The position numbers were made by a program, and so were the translations under genes. Below, in pieces: positions 5,402-5,466 of a stretch of DNA of 5,466 bases. Position 1 is the stretch's first letter. The number at the start of each line of letters is the position of its first letter. Origin of the DNA: Polyangiaceae bacterium (GTDB taxonomy: Bacteria > Myxococcota > Polyangia > Polyangiales > Polyangiaceae); the NCBI GenBank assembly GCA_025936205.1, contig JAICTU010000563.1, positions 1 to 5,466 on the forward strand, written 5' to 3'. Under the pieces are notes generated by a model, which saw nothing but the letters and a program-made list of their open reading frames with translations, searched no databases and was not told where the DNA came from.

Positions 5402-5466
5402 TCAACGCTCCATGAAAATGGCGTGTGCGCGGTCGATTTCGCTGGCCACGATCTGCACGACTCGAG
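5402..5466 (-). CDS. Possible C-terminal end of an unidentified minus-strand protein
   Basis: At the right edge one minus-strand frame reads RVVQIVASEIDRAHAIFMER and stops at TGA (5404-5402). The 20 residues have a natural amino-acid mix and mostly G/C third positions, unlike the Arg/Ser-rich shadow frames around it, so it may be the tail of a gene entering from the right. It is too short to assign a family. A competing plus-strand reading starts at ATG 5413 (MKMACARSISLA) and is no better supported. Confidence is low. Confidence 0.3.
   Translation of the reverse strand, partial: RVVQIVASEIDRAHAIFMER

Noticed and set aside
4753..5415. Plus-strand open frame of 220 codons
   Set aside because: It runs antisense to the IS110 N-terminal segments, contains the intrinsic terminator and shows low-complexity Arg/Ser/Leu composition.
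1..5466. CRISPR arrays, tRNA or rRNA genes, toxin-antitoxin pairs, phage genes
   Set aside because: No regularly spaced repeats, no tRNA-like cloverleaf or rRNA sequence, and no recognisable small gene pairs were seen on either strand.

Overview
The window looks like high-GC Gram-negative chromosomal DNA. The third codon positions of the genes are strongly G/C, the substrate-binding protein implies a periplasm, and the genes are tightly packed. The IS110-type and GAF-type remnants in the right part resemble what I remember from Myxococcota (Polyangia-like) and other large high-GC proteobacterial genomes. The taxonomic guess is weak.

Positions 1-4171 hold one plus-strand operon for a hydrophobic/branched-chain amino-acid type (HAAT/Liv) ABC importer. 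In order it encodes the C-terminal part of a periplasmic substrate-binding protein (livK-like, cut by the left edge), two membrane permeases (livH, livM) and two ATPases (livG, livF). livK and livH are separated by 31 bases. Each of the next three junctions is an ATGA stop/start overlap, which implies one transcript and coupled translation. The binding protein delivers ligand to the LivH-LivM channel, and the LivG-LivF pair powers import. The order is canonical and all five genes look intact. The one departure from the textbook family is the signature and Walker B region of LivG. The exact substrate cannot be read from the sequence.

Positions 4172-5466 hold no convincing intact gene. A perfect 8-bp inverted repeat lies 7 bases after the livF stop. 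It is followed by a frameshifted piece of a GAF-domain (sensor-kinase-like) gene on the plus strand, about 4225-4465. Next to it, on the minus strand, about 5008-4517, is a decayed IS110-family transposase. It has a recognisable ribosome binding site and N-terminus, two compensating frameshifts, an internal deletion at the catalytic KTDR region and no C-terminal domain. The bases 5024-5401 have no convincing gene but contain a strong plus-strand intrinsic terminator at 5081-5104. The last 65 bases may be the C-terminal end of another minus-strand gene.

I see no clear new system. The most interesting material is the layered relic zone (GAF fragment abutting an IS110 fragment, with a possible bridge-RNA remnant upstream of the transposase) and the unusual LivG ATPase motif.
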